Source: Circinella umbellata (taxonomy: Eukaryota > Mucoromycota > Mucoromycetes > Mucorales > Lichtheimiaceae). From it: DNA of 64,000 nt. Numbering within the stretch: the first letter of the stretch is position 1; each line of letters opens with the position of its first letter. A program made the position numbers and the translations under genes. Of the stretch, positions 10,114-23,393 are shown piece by piece. The stretch is from positions 434,001 to 498,000 of the forward strand of contig JAIWNF010000027.1 of assembly GCA_025093555.1 (NCBI GenBank), written 5' to 3'. The notes under the pieces were generated by a model. That model did not search any database. It had not been told where the DNA came from and saw only the letters and a program-made list of their open reading frames with translations.

Positions 10114-13100
10114 GCCGGGCCGAAGCAAGGAAAAGAAAAAAAAAAGAGGGAAAAAAAGGGAAAAAATGAACGTCTTTTATAGCTTTTTTTTGGGTGCCAT
10201 AATTTTTGGGTACTTCTCCATTTTTAGTAATAGAAGTAACCCAAGATTTTAGTGCACCCCTTTTTTTTACGTGACCGCTTTAAATTTTTTTATTTTTCGA
10301 GCTTTTCATTGGCTCAGTTAATTTCAAGTACAGTGCAGGACGATAGGATTACTAAGTATAGTATAAGCTTGTGTGAATAAAAATGGAAGGGAGTGATGAT
10401 TTAAAAGTAAAAGAGCACCGTTGCCATGGCAATGAAGAAAGTAACAAGCTGTTTCTTTGCATTATGAGCACATACTGTTTCACAGCCAACTCCGAAAAAA
10501 GCACAGACCCCCTTCATCCCATTGTTCTTTTTTTTTTTTTTTACTTTGGCAAGGGCACAAAAAAACAAAGTTTTTGATTATTATAAGTTTATATAGTTTA
10601 ATTAAAAATATTTTTGACCTGATTCATAACTCGTTCAAGATCTCTCGACTCATTATTGTCTTGTTGGACATTCGCGATGGTGCGATGAAGGAAAGAAAGC
10701 AATTGTCGGATCGCACACAAGTTTTTTTTTTTTTTTTTTGCCGCTCAGAATGTAACACTAATTTTCAACTGAGGCTGGTTATGACAAATAAAACATCTAT
10801 TCATATGAGTATAGTAAACAAAAACTATATATTTAAAGCTAAAACTGGGATACTTGTATGGTGTATAGAATCACTCTGATGGGAAATAATTAATTGTTAA
10901 AGACTCTCATTTTGTTCAGTTGGACGGATATGTACAAATTGAATGATAATGATATAGTAACATAATTAAATATATGGGTGGGTGTTTTTTCACGTAGATT
11001 TTGACTTTTCAGGTAGATTTTTAAATTTCAGGAACGACCACTTTTGGCAAGGAAAACCAGTCAGCTTACCCATTATTATTCTTTTTACTTTATTTTGACT
11101 CCTTATTGTTGGTATACATACATTACCAAGTGGCCAAACTATATTTATCCTTTATTAATAATTACATTAGCTTAAAGAAATATCAAACTCAAAAGTATAT
11201 TATTATTTTATTTTTTTGGGGTTCGGTGATGGCCATATGGCATTCCACAATATTGTACACGATGTCTCTTTTGATTTGTTATACTGATTGTTGTAATTTT
11301 TACTTTATTTATATTGAGCGAGAAAGTGATTATGGTGAATTTGTTTGCTTCAATCGGATATCGAAGTGAATATCAAACTATTTTATATAAAACTATTAGG
11401 GTACAATGTGGTGCATAGGAAATGTTGAACAATCATTAGAATTGGTTGTAAACTATAAGCGGGATAGGCTATAAATGCGAAAACAATAAACTACGCTTTA
11501 TTTTTTTTACAATACAAATTATAATGTGTAACCTAAGGTGTGTGGTGAAGTACACAAAAAGTCGAAAGTATACGTGAAAAAACACACCACCTCGTATGGA
11601 TCTTGTGCTTCTCTGGCTCTTTAATCATTCATAATCGTATCCCGATTTGAATATGGAAACCTATTATATGATGTAGTACACCTTCCATTTTGGAGCCCTG
11701 TTGAACTCTAATCACCATAGATCATTAAACAAAGATAAATAACCAAGTTACAAGATTATAACTCGTCTTGTGCCCAAATTGACGACATCGAAGTAAAAAA
11801 TAAATAAAAGAACGTTGTGTCAAGCCAAAAACGACCTTTCGACCAATGTGATCGACACAAAATTGTAAAAATAAATTATGCATCATACTCCTGTATTATC
11901 AAAGAGAGATAACACAGTTCCATCTGCATAAAAGAGTTGTCTCAAATCTCCCACATTTGTGAGAAGCAAATTCTAATTGGCCATAATACGAATATTTCCA
12001 AGTTTAGGTTCTATCGGGATGAATGTTTTTAGAAAATATTTTCTACATAGCTACAAGATTATTAGTAATAGATCTTATATGTTTAAAAGTAGTATTTGAT
12101 ATTCAATACAAGTTGTCAGCAATAAATCATGATCTTATTATCGTAATTATATTCTCTTACAAACAGATTTTCACGGTTATCCTTACATTGTTGTAATTAA
12201 TATTGTTCAGTCTCAAAAGATAAGTCAGACATGAAAAATATTTATGTGTTACAGTATAAAACAAAGGGGTTGAAAATAAAAGCGCGTTCACATGATTGAA
12301 GCATTGTCAATAACGTAAATGCTCTTTCGATGTGGTCATAGCCACCAATCTTAGAACTATAATTGTATAAATTTTAAGATTCAGAAAGTGTAAGAAACAT
12401 TTATATATTGCTCTAATAAATAAATCTCATGCTCAATAGAAGAACTGTAGGTTAAACCCAATATTCTCATACTTACTTTAGTTATGTACTTCAGGGTTTG
12501 GCCTTGACATCATTAAATACCACAACGGATCACTTGATGAGTATTGTTAATTTTTATATTCCTTTATATTAGCATACGTACATCACTATATGCTATTTGA
12601 AAAAGAACAGCAACTCATACTAACTAGTATTCCGAAAAATATGTATTGTTGTTCATAAAGACGGTCCCAATTATCTAAAAAAAATCGAAATGGTTGACAT
12701 TCTTATCGTAAAAATCAGTACAAGTAACTGTTTGTTTGACTAAACATTGAATAATAAGGGGTCTCATCCTATAATTTAAATAGGACAAAGGTGCTGAGAA
12801 AGTTTAATTTCTAGTGATTTTATACGTACGTAATGCAAAATAATAATGTAAAACCTTATTACTATTTACCTCGACTGGATTTATCTTAAGAAGAGGAAGC
12901 CATCTTGTAGTTATTACTAGATGCTACTACGTAGCTACCAATTGCACAAGATCATTAAATCTTGATATTATCTTCAATGTGGCCCAAAAGAGTCCATAGA
13001 ATATTTTAAATTTCGGATTTATTAGCGTTTTTTTTTTACCAAATCATTTTTTGGGGGGAGAGGGTACGTAGTTCAAACTAGATGTCGTTTGAGCTGTATA

Positions 13101-13797
13101 TAAATATACCCTTGACAATATATATGATTCACATTATTCGAAATATTCGCAGATCCAGAAGAAAAAGAAAAAGAATCTTGTATATCAATTAAGATATATA
13201 TATGTAGTAATTTATTTTATCCTGACTGATTAATATACTTTGGTATAAGAACAAATAAGGAAATCAATGCTATTGTGTGTATGTAAAAATGAAATAAAGA
13301 TTAAACGATCAAGTATGTGTATCAAAAATTTTTATTCTGTACACTCATTTTTCCATTTCCATAATATAATGAGTAACTTTTCTTTATGTATCTATATTCT
13401 AATAAATGTTATGCGTTTTTTGTTAAGTAAAATGTCTTTTATTCGTCGCTTTGAAAAAATCTTTGTCTATATTCTCTAAAGCATTACTTTATTTAATATA
13501 TTTATCAATGGTATTTGTACAATACATTCATTAGAATCGCAGGTTGTTGGATGGTTCTAAAAGTGGTTTCTCTTCTCCTCATTTATTAATAATAATTGTA
13601 AGACCGCAGCAAAAAAAGTGAGTCTCCAGAAAATATTAAACTCAGGGCAAGCCGAGAGAGAAAAAAAAAAGTTTAAAAATCGAAAGAAAAACCCTTGCAA
13701 ACCTTACCTTTATTCTTTGTCTACTTTACCAACCTACCTTTATATATTTATGTATACATAGTATTTTTTTTTGTGACATTTATTTGTTTATTTGAAA

Positions 13798-15479
13798 ATG
13801 GCCACCAAAAGTAATAGAATATCAGAACTCAATCATAATAATAATAATAATATTCGAGGAAGACGAAAAAAAACTGGACCTTATACAATGTTTCGAAATT
13901 CCATCGCAAACCAACCTAGACGTAATAATTTGACAGGATTACGCATCATGATTGCATTTATTGGCATTCTTCTTGCATTTTTTGTTTATTGGTATCCTGA
14001 ACAACAAATTCTTGAAATGGTAGATACTTTACATTCTCATTTAACAGGTAACACCCTTTTTTTATCATATTGAAAGGTTGCAGAAAAAAAATATACTTCT
14101 TTTTGCATATAAATTATACATATATAACATGATATTGATGATTTAAAATAGGACAGCCTCCATCTTGTTTAAAATATGTTATTATGATTGATGCTGGTTC
14201 AACTGGTTCACGACTTCATGTGTATCGATTTCGACAATGTGGTTCAGCTGATCCAGTTCAATTGAAGGATGAGTCCCTTTTTGTACAAACGATACCAGGT
14301 TTATCTTCTTATACACCAGATTTGGCTGCTCAATCACTAGATCCATTATTAAAAGAAGCATTAAAATCGATTCCTTTGCATTCCCATAAAAAGACACCTA
14401 TGGCAATTAGAGCAACTGCTGGTTTACGATTATTAGGGCAAGAACAAAGTGAAAAAGTACTTGATGCTGTTTATGATCATCTTCATGTAAACTATCCTTT
14501 TCCTATTATTGGCGGACGTAAAAATGGTGTAACCATAATGGATGGTAAAGATGAAGGTAAATAAAATATATAAAAGTAATTAGAGGATTTAGAAAAAAAG
14601 AATTCTAATTTGAAAAGGGGATTTTTGATTTTAGGCGTTTATGCATGGATTACAGTCAACTTTTTACTGGGTAATTTAAAATCCAAAGATATTCCGACTG
14701 CTGCTGTTTTTGATCTTGGTGGTGCATCCACTCAAATTGTATTTGAACCTGAACAAATCGATCCCAAGGCTATGATAGAAGGAGATCATAAATATACGCT
14801 CACTTATGATAATCAGGATTACATTCTTTATCAGCATTCTTATTTGGGATATGGTCTTATGGAAGCACGTAAAAGAATGCATCGTCGTATATTAAAATTG
14901 ACAGAACAAGTCAAACCTGATTTACATGTAACTCATCCATGTTTACCTCGTAATTTGGAGTTTTCTTTTCCTAAAAATGATCCTTCCCCAGAAGCTACCT
15001 TTATTGGAGAAGGTCTTCATGATGCATGTACGGATATCGTCAAGGATATATTGAATAAGAATGCTGTTTGTCTGGCTCCACCTTGTTCTTTTGATGGTAT
15101 TCATCAACCTTTAATATCAGAAGCATTTGCTGAAGAAGGACCTATTTATATCTTTTCTTATTTTTATGATCGTATCCATCCTTTGGGTGTTCCACCAAGT
15201 TTTAAATTACCAGAATTAGAAAAATTAACCGAACGTGTATGTAGTGGTGACTATTTAAATGAATTACCTGATGGTGATTTACGTGATGAAATGTTAGATC
15301 GTCCAGAATGGTGTCTCGATTTATCATTTATTTATAATTTATTGTCTCATGGATATGAAATACCAGATCATCGAGAAATTAAAATGGCTAAAAAGATCGA
15401 TGGAGTAGAAACAGGATGGTGTTTAGGTGCTGCTATTGCTTTATTAGATGAAGCTAATCTAAAAGAACAAGATCCATAA
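13798..15479 (+). CDS. GDA1: Golgi nucleoside diphosphatase (GDA1/CD39 family)
   Basis: This type II Golgi enzyme hydrolyses GDP (and UDP) released by glycosyltransferases, which allows nucleotide-sugar antiport. Exons 13798-14047, 14152-14556 and 14635-15479 give 499 residues, close to the yeast enzyme. The N-terminus is cytosolic and basic with Asn repeats, followed by one signal anchor at about 49-66 (IMIAFIGILLAFFVYW). Apyrase conserved regions are present in order: IDAGSTGSRLHVYRF (from 96), AIRATAGLRLLG, DGKDEGVYAWITVNFLLG (across intron 2) and AVFDLGGASTQIVFEP. The C-terminal GWCLGAAIALL block is also typical. The start is the ATG at 13798. It is convergent with the K+ channel gene, with only 156 bp between stop codons. 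Confidence 0.95.
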
Positions 15480-15635
15480 TAAATATTTTTTTTTATATTC
15501 CCAAATATATATATATATATATATAATTTTTCAATATTATTGTTGTTATTTGCAAAGGGAGGAAGGGGGTATATAAATATATTATATAATAAATTAAAGC
15601 ACAATGGATGATAGAATTTTTTTATACTATAAAGC

Positions 15636-18600
15636 TCAATATACACAATCAGGTTGTGCTAAAACATAAATAAAATCTGTTGCTTTAAGAATCAAAGATG
15701 GAACAGGATTTGAATAAACAAATGGAAGTTCATTACCGAATATGTGATGGTCAGGAGCACGAAGAAGTCCTAAAGCGAGAATACCTTGATCCAATAATAA
15801 AGATTGATATAAATGTGAAAATGTTTCTCCAATAAAAAGATTTGGTACCGCTATACTTGAAAGTCGTGATGAAGCCGTTACTGAAGGTGATAATGATGAT
15901 GATGATGGTCTTGGTAAATATTCATCAAATAATAAATTATTAATATTATTACTGTTCCAATGTTGAATGTCATTATCGTTGGTGTCTTTACTAATATTAC
16001 TATGATTGGATCTATGTTTTCTCTTTCGTATTGGAATATCTGCTGTATCAGATACAATAGAAGGTGGCATTCCACTCAATGCCTTGATTACTTTAACAAT
16101 ATCTGGTTTATAATAGGATTGGCTTAGCAGCACGTTACTAATAAGACTATCAGCTACCACGTCGCCAGCTGCATAAGCAGGAGTATAAAATACATCTACT
16201 TCTTCATCTACTTGTTTTCCTTGTAAAAGATGCATAAATTTGATATTGGATCTTTCCACTAAAATGTTATATTTTTGACAAGTCAGTATTACAGAAATGG
16301 GAGATATTATTTATTTATTATTATACCCCAGTTAGAATCCATTACTCATCCAAAACAACCCCCCCCCAATCGTTCCTTCTTTTTTTTTACGTCTCTGTCC
16401 TTATTACGTTACCTAGATTGACAATAATGTAAGGCATTTTTTTTCGTCCATGCAGTAATATATGAATAATATGACTTGTCATACTATATATGAAAATGAA
16501 AGCGAGGAATTAAAAAAAATTGTTACTTTAAAAATTACATAAAAAATTGTTTCACAATAATAAAGAATCTTACATAGCTGCACTATCTGCACTAGCACCT
16601 TGTAATTCTGGGGCATCTTTTTCACTATTGTTATATATATATGGTTACATTATTTCGAAGAAAAACAAAAGGACACGTTGTTTTTTTTTTTTTTCATTTG
16701 GTCTGTCTAAATATGCAAATATATATACATTACCTCATTACGACAACTTGTTTTGCTCGTTTAATACCTGCTCGAAGAAGATCATCGGGTTGACGACAAT
16801 TTCCCTATATACAATATACGTAATGTTTATAAAAAAAAAGAAAGCTTATTATGAATGTATACACATTGAGTTTTCAAGTAGAAAACAATAATACTGATAT
16901 ATATATATATATATTACCTCCATAATAAAAACGCGTGGAAAATTACTAATCAACTCAAACTCTTTTTCACTAGGAAGTTTATTACATAATATTACAATAT
17001 CTTGTAATTCTTCAGAACTTAAATGAGGTGATCTAATAGTCATAATAATGGTATATGCATCATTAAATAAATATGTATATCATATATAAACATTTAGGAA
17101 CCTATTACATTATCAGTATTATAATTATCTTTATATGTAGTGCATATAAATATTACCTGAGATTATAAATGAATTTAAACAAGTTGATAAACTCTTCGTG
17201 CATGCATACGAGAACATGATTATGCATACCTCTTGTTGACAAGATAATAGCATCTGAACGTTGTGCTGGTTCATCAAGTAAATAACAAGTTAATGATGTT
17301 TTAGTTTGTACACTACTATTATCGTCGTCGTCGTCTTCATCATCGTCTTCACTACATGAGCTTTCTTCACTACTGCTACTACAACTACTACTACTATCAT
17401 CGATGACCGATGTTGTACTCTTCCGACAATAGGAAAGTTTAGAAATATTAAGTGCTGCTCCACCACCACTAATACCAATCAATAAGGATTTACTTGCAGA
17501 AGGAAGTCGAGTAATTCGATATTGTTTCTTTTTTTCTGAAATGTTATTATTGCTGTGATGAGAAGATGATCTTTTTGCTGACTTTGATGATGCTATTGAG
17601 CTGGAGGAGGAGGAAGAGGCTAAAGAGGATATAGGTGAATAAGGTGGAGGTCTCGTTGTAGTCATCATTTGTTTTTGTTGAATATCATTGGATGATTTAC
17701 AATTATAACTTTTTTGTTGTTGAGAATATGATGTATGTAATCGGACCATTTGCCAAACATATAATGGATTCTATTATATATAGCATTAGTATAATACATA
17801 CGTATTTATTTTTTCATGCTTTCTTAGTATAATGTATTATATATATATATATATTTACCAAAGTATCAATTTCTTGGATTTCTTTTGAACTTTGAGCAAT
17901 ATAAAAACATAAATCTGTTTCTTTAATTATATATGAATTTTGAAATGATGGATTCAATATAATTTCATAACGATTCTGTTCGGGTATAAACGTTTTAACA
18001 GCAAATAATATAATTTGATTTTCATTATATAAAACCTAGAAAAGATATATTAATATTTTACGTAATATGTATGTTCTTTCATTGTGTTGTTGTTTTTTTT
18101 TTGGGGGGGGGGGGAGAATGATAATGAATATCTTTTTTCTTACCCATGCTGCGTGACAAAAACTAATTCCTATAATGCATGCAGATGCTGAGGCTGTATA
18201 AATTTCATTACATGAACCATCATCTAATATAATAAGTTTATATCAACAAAAAGCAACAACAGATAAGTAAAGAAACTTCCCTCTTTTAACTAAAAGAAGA
18301 AAAAACGTTTCAAGTGCTTTTCTAAAAGATAATATCATATTATATATATATATTTACAAACCATATTGAGCTTCCCAAGGTAAATCATAATCATTTAATG
18401 GTTCTCGTTGATGTAATAAGTTTGTCAATAAGGTGGATGCACCACGACAACGACAATTTAGTGCTAATAAATATTGATTAAATTGTCGCGTACAAATAAC
18501 CTCTTTAGCAACTTTTTGATAAATAGCGGTACTAGGTGACAAATTATAACTATAGATAGGAACATTATATCGAGCTGTATAGCAATAGAGTGACCATAAT

Positions 18601-21600
18601 CGAACAGTATTATGTTCATCCTCTTTCATAGGATCGGGAGCATTTAGATCTACATCCCTCCCCAACAAAAACATCCGAGTTACGTAATAAAGAATTAATG
18701 AAAAGTTTTGTAATCTTCTCGCATATTTGTTTACAATAGCCTTTTTTTTCTGAAAGAAAAAAAAAAAGGCAAGATGAAAAAAAAAAGATGCTTAGCGTCA
18801 CTACCTGATAAAGTAAAAATAGCTTGGGCGTATCTTGCATTCTATTAAGAAGAAAGAAAATAAATAAATAGTTACGTATCGACATTTAAGCAACAAAAAA
18901 AAATTATCTTCTTACTGCTCTCTGCAACGCTTTATCATTCTAGAATAGTTTAATAAACAATTATTATTTAATTTTTACTATATTAGTTTCCCCTTCTCGG
19001 AGGAAAAAGATAAAAGGTATTTTTTTTCCCTTACAAGACAAGTACTATGAAGAAATTGAATACGATGACCCCATACTGAATTACGTCCTAATAATTTTAA
19101 ATCATCCGTTATAGGTTTTGTATCTAAAAATACTACTGAAAGTTTCCCATCAATGTTATCCTATAATATATATATAAAATTTAATATCACATTATTTTTA
19201 TTTTTTTATTCTATATAGAATTGTTGTTACCATATCTAAAAATCCATTTAATGTATCTTTTGCTTGTTCAGCTGTAAATGAACCAACAATAAGAATAAAT
19301 GGTTGATTTCCTTTTTCTACTACACTTCCTTCAGCTACGTATTGTAATATAAATAAATAAGATACATTAGAGAGTGTGATGAAAATAATATGTAGTAAAA
19401 TAAAACAGAAGATGGTTTGAGTTAGTAATAAAGTTTATTTACAAATCACAATCTTTTTCTAAAAAAAAATTACCATCACGTTTTTGCATAGTTTCCATGA
19501 AATCGGATACTAAACCAGGAATCACAGCAACTGTAATGCATATAAGTAACATAATGACGACACGACTTGTTGATGCAATTGGTGTAATATCTAATTATGT
19601 ATATAAAAGCATTTTATTAGTTATTATTAACAAACAATCAAGAAAATTCATTATAATCATAGAACTAATATTATTACCTCCATAACCAACTGTTGATAGT
19701 GTTACAAATACAAAATATCTATTATTAATAATCCATCATATTTCAAAAGTTAATTTATCGATTATCTACAAATGGAGTAAAAAATATAACAAAAAAAAAA
19801 AAAACTGATACAAACAAAGAATCAAGTACACTATAATGATTACCACCAAATATGGCTTCTGTATACTGAAAAGCTGCCATGCCATTGAATAGTAAGGTAA
19901 GAGTCATTCCCACAAGATATATTTGTTTATAATTGATAGCATCTACTGGTTTATCTAAAATGTATATTTAGAATCTAAAATTAATACGTGACATAGGTGT
20001 GTATTCTTCTTCTTCTTCTTCTCTATATTCCGCTGTTATGAAACTTTAATGGAGTCTAATCTTAATCAATTACCAGTCATACGAAGTGTTACTTTAATCT
20101 TGAGAGCACTTTTAATTCGTAAAACACATACCCAACTCCGCAAAAAATAAGGAACTAGTAATAGGATTACGAAATAAATAAGTGTGTTATGATAAATAGT
20201 AAAAAAAAAGATCACAATAATAAAAACTGTAATGAAAAGGAAACACATATTATCTTTACCATAAATATATTGACCATAAGGTATAAATCTTGATAATAAA
20301 AGTGGAATTGAAGTTAATAATTCAATAAGCCCACGAAAACTTATCAGGACAGATAATGGAGATCGGCTGATTAGAAATCCTAAAGTAAAAATGCTTATTG
20401 TTAATTGAATTTTCTTTGTTGTTTTTGTTGTGAATAAACAAATGAAAAACATGATGTCGCCCCCTCCCCCGATGTTGTCTCTTTCATTCACACACAAATT
20501 TACGCACGCTCATTTCTCTTGTTCCCCCCACCACTAAAATATATAAACAAAGAATAAACCAAGAATAAAAAAACACATGTTGCTTACGAATAGTAAATGA
20601 GCCAATGTTCCATAAAGAAAGAACCTGACAGAAAATCCTAAAGTGTATATAACATAGAAAATTCTTTGAATCTAGACCATAATCCATACTGTTGTTTTTC
20701 CTGGAATGTATAAATCGTATGTATATCTACATATATATGATGATATGTAACGAATGATTATCTAACAACGTTGATATATACTTACCATAAATCATAGGAT
20801 CTATTTTTAAATAACCAATATGGACTCAAACTAATATCATATCCTTGAATAATTTCTCGTACATAAGCACAACATAAAAGTAAATCAACAATAAGGTCCA
20901 GATTCACCTATTAGAAAAAAAAAAGCAAGAATACACCAAATGAGAAAAGATTTGTATAATTCTAACCCCCCCTTCCAAAAAAAAGGTTATTCAAATTTAC
21001 AAAAAGAACAATTGTTTGATTTGCCCACAAGATAGATTTAATCATTGAAGCATAAGCATCGTATTGAAAATATTGTTTAATATCATCAATAAAACCATAC
21101 ACTTTCGGATCATCATCACTATAATAAAAATAAGTGCGTTTATCCGAATAAGTTAATTCCTTTCAAAAATGCGCGGGAGACGAAAAAAAGAAAAACATTA
21201 CACATTCACATCAACATCAGAATAAACATGTAAAAAAAAACTCGGAACCTTACCGGGCACGTTTACGACTTATTTTATAATTGGATCTTATTGTACTCAA
21301 ATTGACTTGAACGGGTTTTCGACGGATAAACCAAGTAGGATTATTATTATTTTCTTTTGTATTTAATAAAGAAAATGAAGAAGAAAAAGATGGAATAGAA
21401 GTTGTAGCCGCAGTCACTTCTTGAGCTCTAAAAAAATTATAAGTAAAAAGTTGAATATAATATAAACATATATAATCTTTCATAGAAACAACAACAGAAA
21501 TTGTTTATTTTCTTCCCCCCCCCAAAAAAAAAGAATAAATAAAGAATTCTTACTTTGGATCTAATGCTGGTAGTACAAAATCATTTAAAAAGAATGCATT

Positions 21601-21861
21601 CTTCCGCTTTTCCGATCTCGAACAGCGACCCGATGTTTGCATGGTTGGAAGTAGAGGTGGTGAAGGTGTTGAAGAAGTAGTTGAAGAAGAAGAAGAAGCT
21701 ACTATTTCTGCTGTACCATACACTTTTAATTTTCTTTTCATATTATTATATAACGCACTTTCTTCATCATCATCTTCTTCAGGTAGTTGTTGTTGTTGTT
21801 GTTGCAAATCAAAATAATTTGTTGAAGTACTAATTTTTGATCGTCTTGTTGTATAGAGCAT
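15636..21861 (-). CDS. Slo-family (BK/Slack-type) potassium channel, 23 exons
   Basis: Predicted 1261 residues. Exons (5' to 3'): 21861-21554, 21427-21254, 21118-21001, 20907-20786, 20700-20588, 20379-20260, 20226-20074, 19954-19816, 19718-19678, 19590-19474, 19334-19231, 19160-19035, 18939-18916, 18841-18805, 18649-18362, 18223-18144, 18035-17859, 17770-17157, 17032-16918, 16804-16734, 16624-16574, 16483-16413, 16258-15636; every junction closes in frame. Visible parts: disordered N-terminus; membrane segments from about 240; an S4-like FLRSWVCVLRIKSALK; pore with selectivity filter TVGYGD at 425-430; S6 VVIMLLICITVAVIPGLV; RCK1 from about 480 (FILIVGSFTAEQAKDTLNGF); a Ser/Asp-rich linker (about 765-930); RCK2 from about 930 (HNHVLVCMHEEF, DIVILCNKLPSEKEFELISN, NLVERSNIKFMHL). 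It should conduct K+ at a membrane, gated by cytosolic ligands. No Asp-rich calcium bowl is seen. Two donors are GTTTGT, not GTAAGT. Confidence 0.88.
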
Positions 21862-23393
21862 TGCATTGGATTTAATTAATTAATATTAATTTTTTACTTG
21901 AAAAGTAATTTAGATTTTTTTTTTTTTTGTAGAAAAAAAGAAGAAAAACTATTGAAGTTATTTTTATATTTGAATTAATAAAGATTTACAAAGAAAAGAA
22001 ACAAGTTATTAAAAGAAGAAGAAAGAAAGAAAGAAAAAGAAGAAGAAAAAGAAGGCGTGATATAGAAATAGTGGAAAAATAAAAAAGTATTGCACTGTAG
22101 GCGTCAATTTACAAGTGAAGATAAAAATGGCTCCCTCTTTTAAAATATTTCTTTCGTTGCATTGAGCTAACTCCCCCACCTATTCGTTTACATAACATTA
22201 CACGTGTGGGGTCTGATATGATAAGTAAAAATGCTCATTTAATTTCTCAAAAGTGGGGTTACCAGACTGAAGAATCCTAAGGAAGGAGTGTGAGAGAGGG
22301 GGGGGGAGTGAAAGTATTTAAGACGCTTAATTATTATTATTATCGTTTATGTAAATCCAGTTGATACATATTTTGTTCCGGGTGGGTTACAAGTTATATA
22401 TATAACACACTCATTTTTAACAATCCTCCACTCCCCCCCTGCATCATTTTTATGCATCTCTATTCTTTTCTGGGTCTTCAATTGAAAACGATGTTGGTTC
22501 CAAATTTCGATATCAAATGTGTATCCATAGAAACTTGTTTTTTTTTTTTTGGTTTCCTAGGTTATTGCTTAATAACTTCAATAATGTTTCCAATTCAATT
22601 AATATAAAAAAATAGGGTAAGTAGAAAATAACCACTTTTGTCCAAGTTTAGTTTAACCCGAGGGAAAAGAATACAGAAAAGCCGATCAAAAAAAAAATCC
22701 GTCCCCCCCCATGGTAGATATTAAAGTTATACAAAAAAAGTCGGGAATAAGATACCAGTCACTTTTTTTTCACTATAAAAAAGGGAGTCAACTTCAAAAA
22801 AAAGTTTTTTTTTTTTTTCTTCTTTGTCAAAATAAAAATTCAAGGGCATGATCTTAGAGTCGTTGAATGTTTGCGAATCTTACACAATAGGCCATTCTGC
22901 GCTAGTCATCCCCGCGAAGGAACATACAAGATTATTAACTTAATCTTGGTGCTTTGAACTTTAGTCATGAATTTGGTTTTAATTCTCTTATCCATGCTAA
23001 CTCAATTTGCACATACATTTTTTTTCTCAAAAGGAAAACAAAAGTTTTTAAAAATAAGAAAATGATATTTTATATTGTTATGTTTTGGTATGATAATTCA
23101 CCATCGAATGAGATGATAATAGTTTACATTTATAATTATTTTCAGCTTTTTATTATAAATATGACATCAGTAATTATAAACCTTCTATGTTTACTATAAT
23201 AATTTTCCCATATATTTAAACAAAACAACAGCCATTTTTTCCTCAGGACACGTAAAAATAACGCAAATACACGTTTAAAAAATCCCATTCTCCCATAATC
23301 CAATTGTTGCTGTTTTTTGATGACAAACGTCTCTTTTTTTATTGTTATATTTTAAGTTTATTATGCAAGTAAAACAGTTTATTAACAAAAAGT
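21862..23393. other. Intergenic: K+ channel promoter side and RPS25 3' flank
   Basis: A purine-rich GAA/AAG tract at about 22005-22055 lies just upstream of the channel start on the minus strand. The remainder has G and C homopolymers (for example near 22294 and 22434). No coding region is supported. Confidence 0.6.

Larger units (their letters stand above)
6310..13797. other. Gene-poor region (about 7.5 kb)
   Basis: Both strands were read for spliced coding blocks. Only short unrelated ORFs occur, mostly rich in Tyr, Phe, Ile and Lys as expected from AT-rich noncoding DNA. Supported or possible features inside it are listed separately: a transposase-like remnant near 7.83-8.02 kb, a hairpin at 8.92 kb and a foldback element at 9.89 kb. 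No tRNA or rRNA was seen. Confidence 0.6.

Noticed and set aside
10383..10879. ORFs of 64 and 140 aa in the gene-poor zone
   Set aside because: Interrupted by poly-T stretches read as poly-Phe, no conserved motif and no promoter-like leader.
18616..18885. Minus-strand ORF upstream of the MFLLGRDVDL segment
   Set aside because: Mostly intron of the channel gene; the true exon begins at 18649, which restores frame and RCK1 alignment.
20066..20497. 143-aa continuous minus ORF as a separate membrane protein
   Set aside because: It bridges channel exons 6 and 7 through an intron; splice sites and phases fit the channel model.
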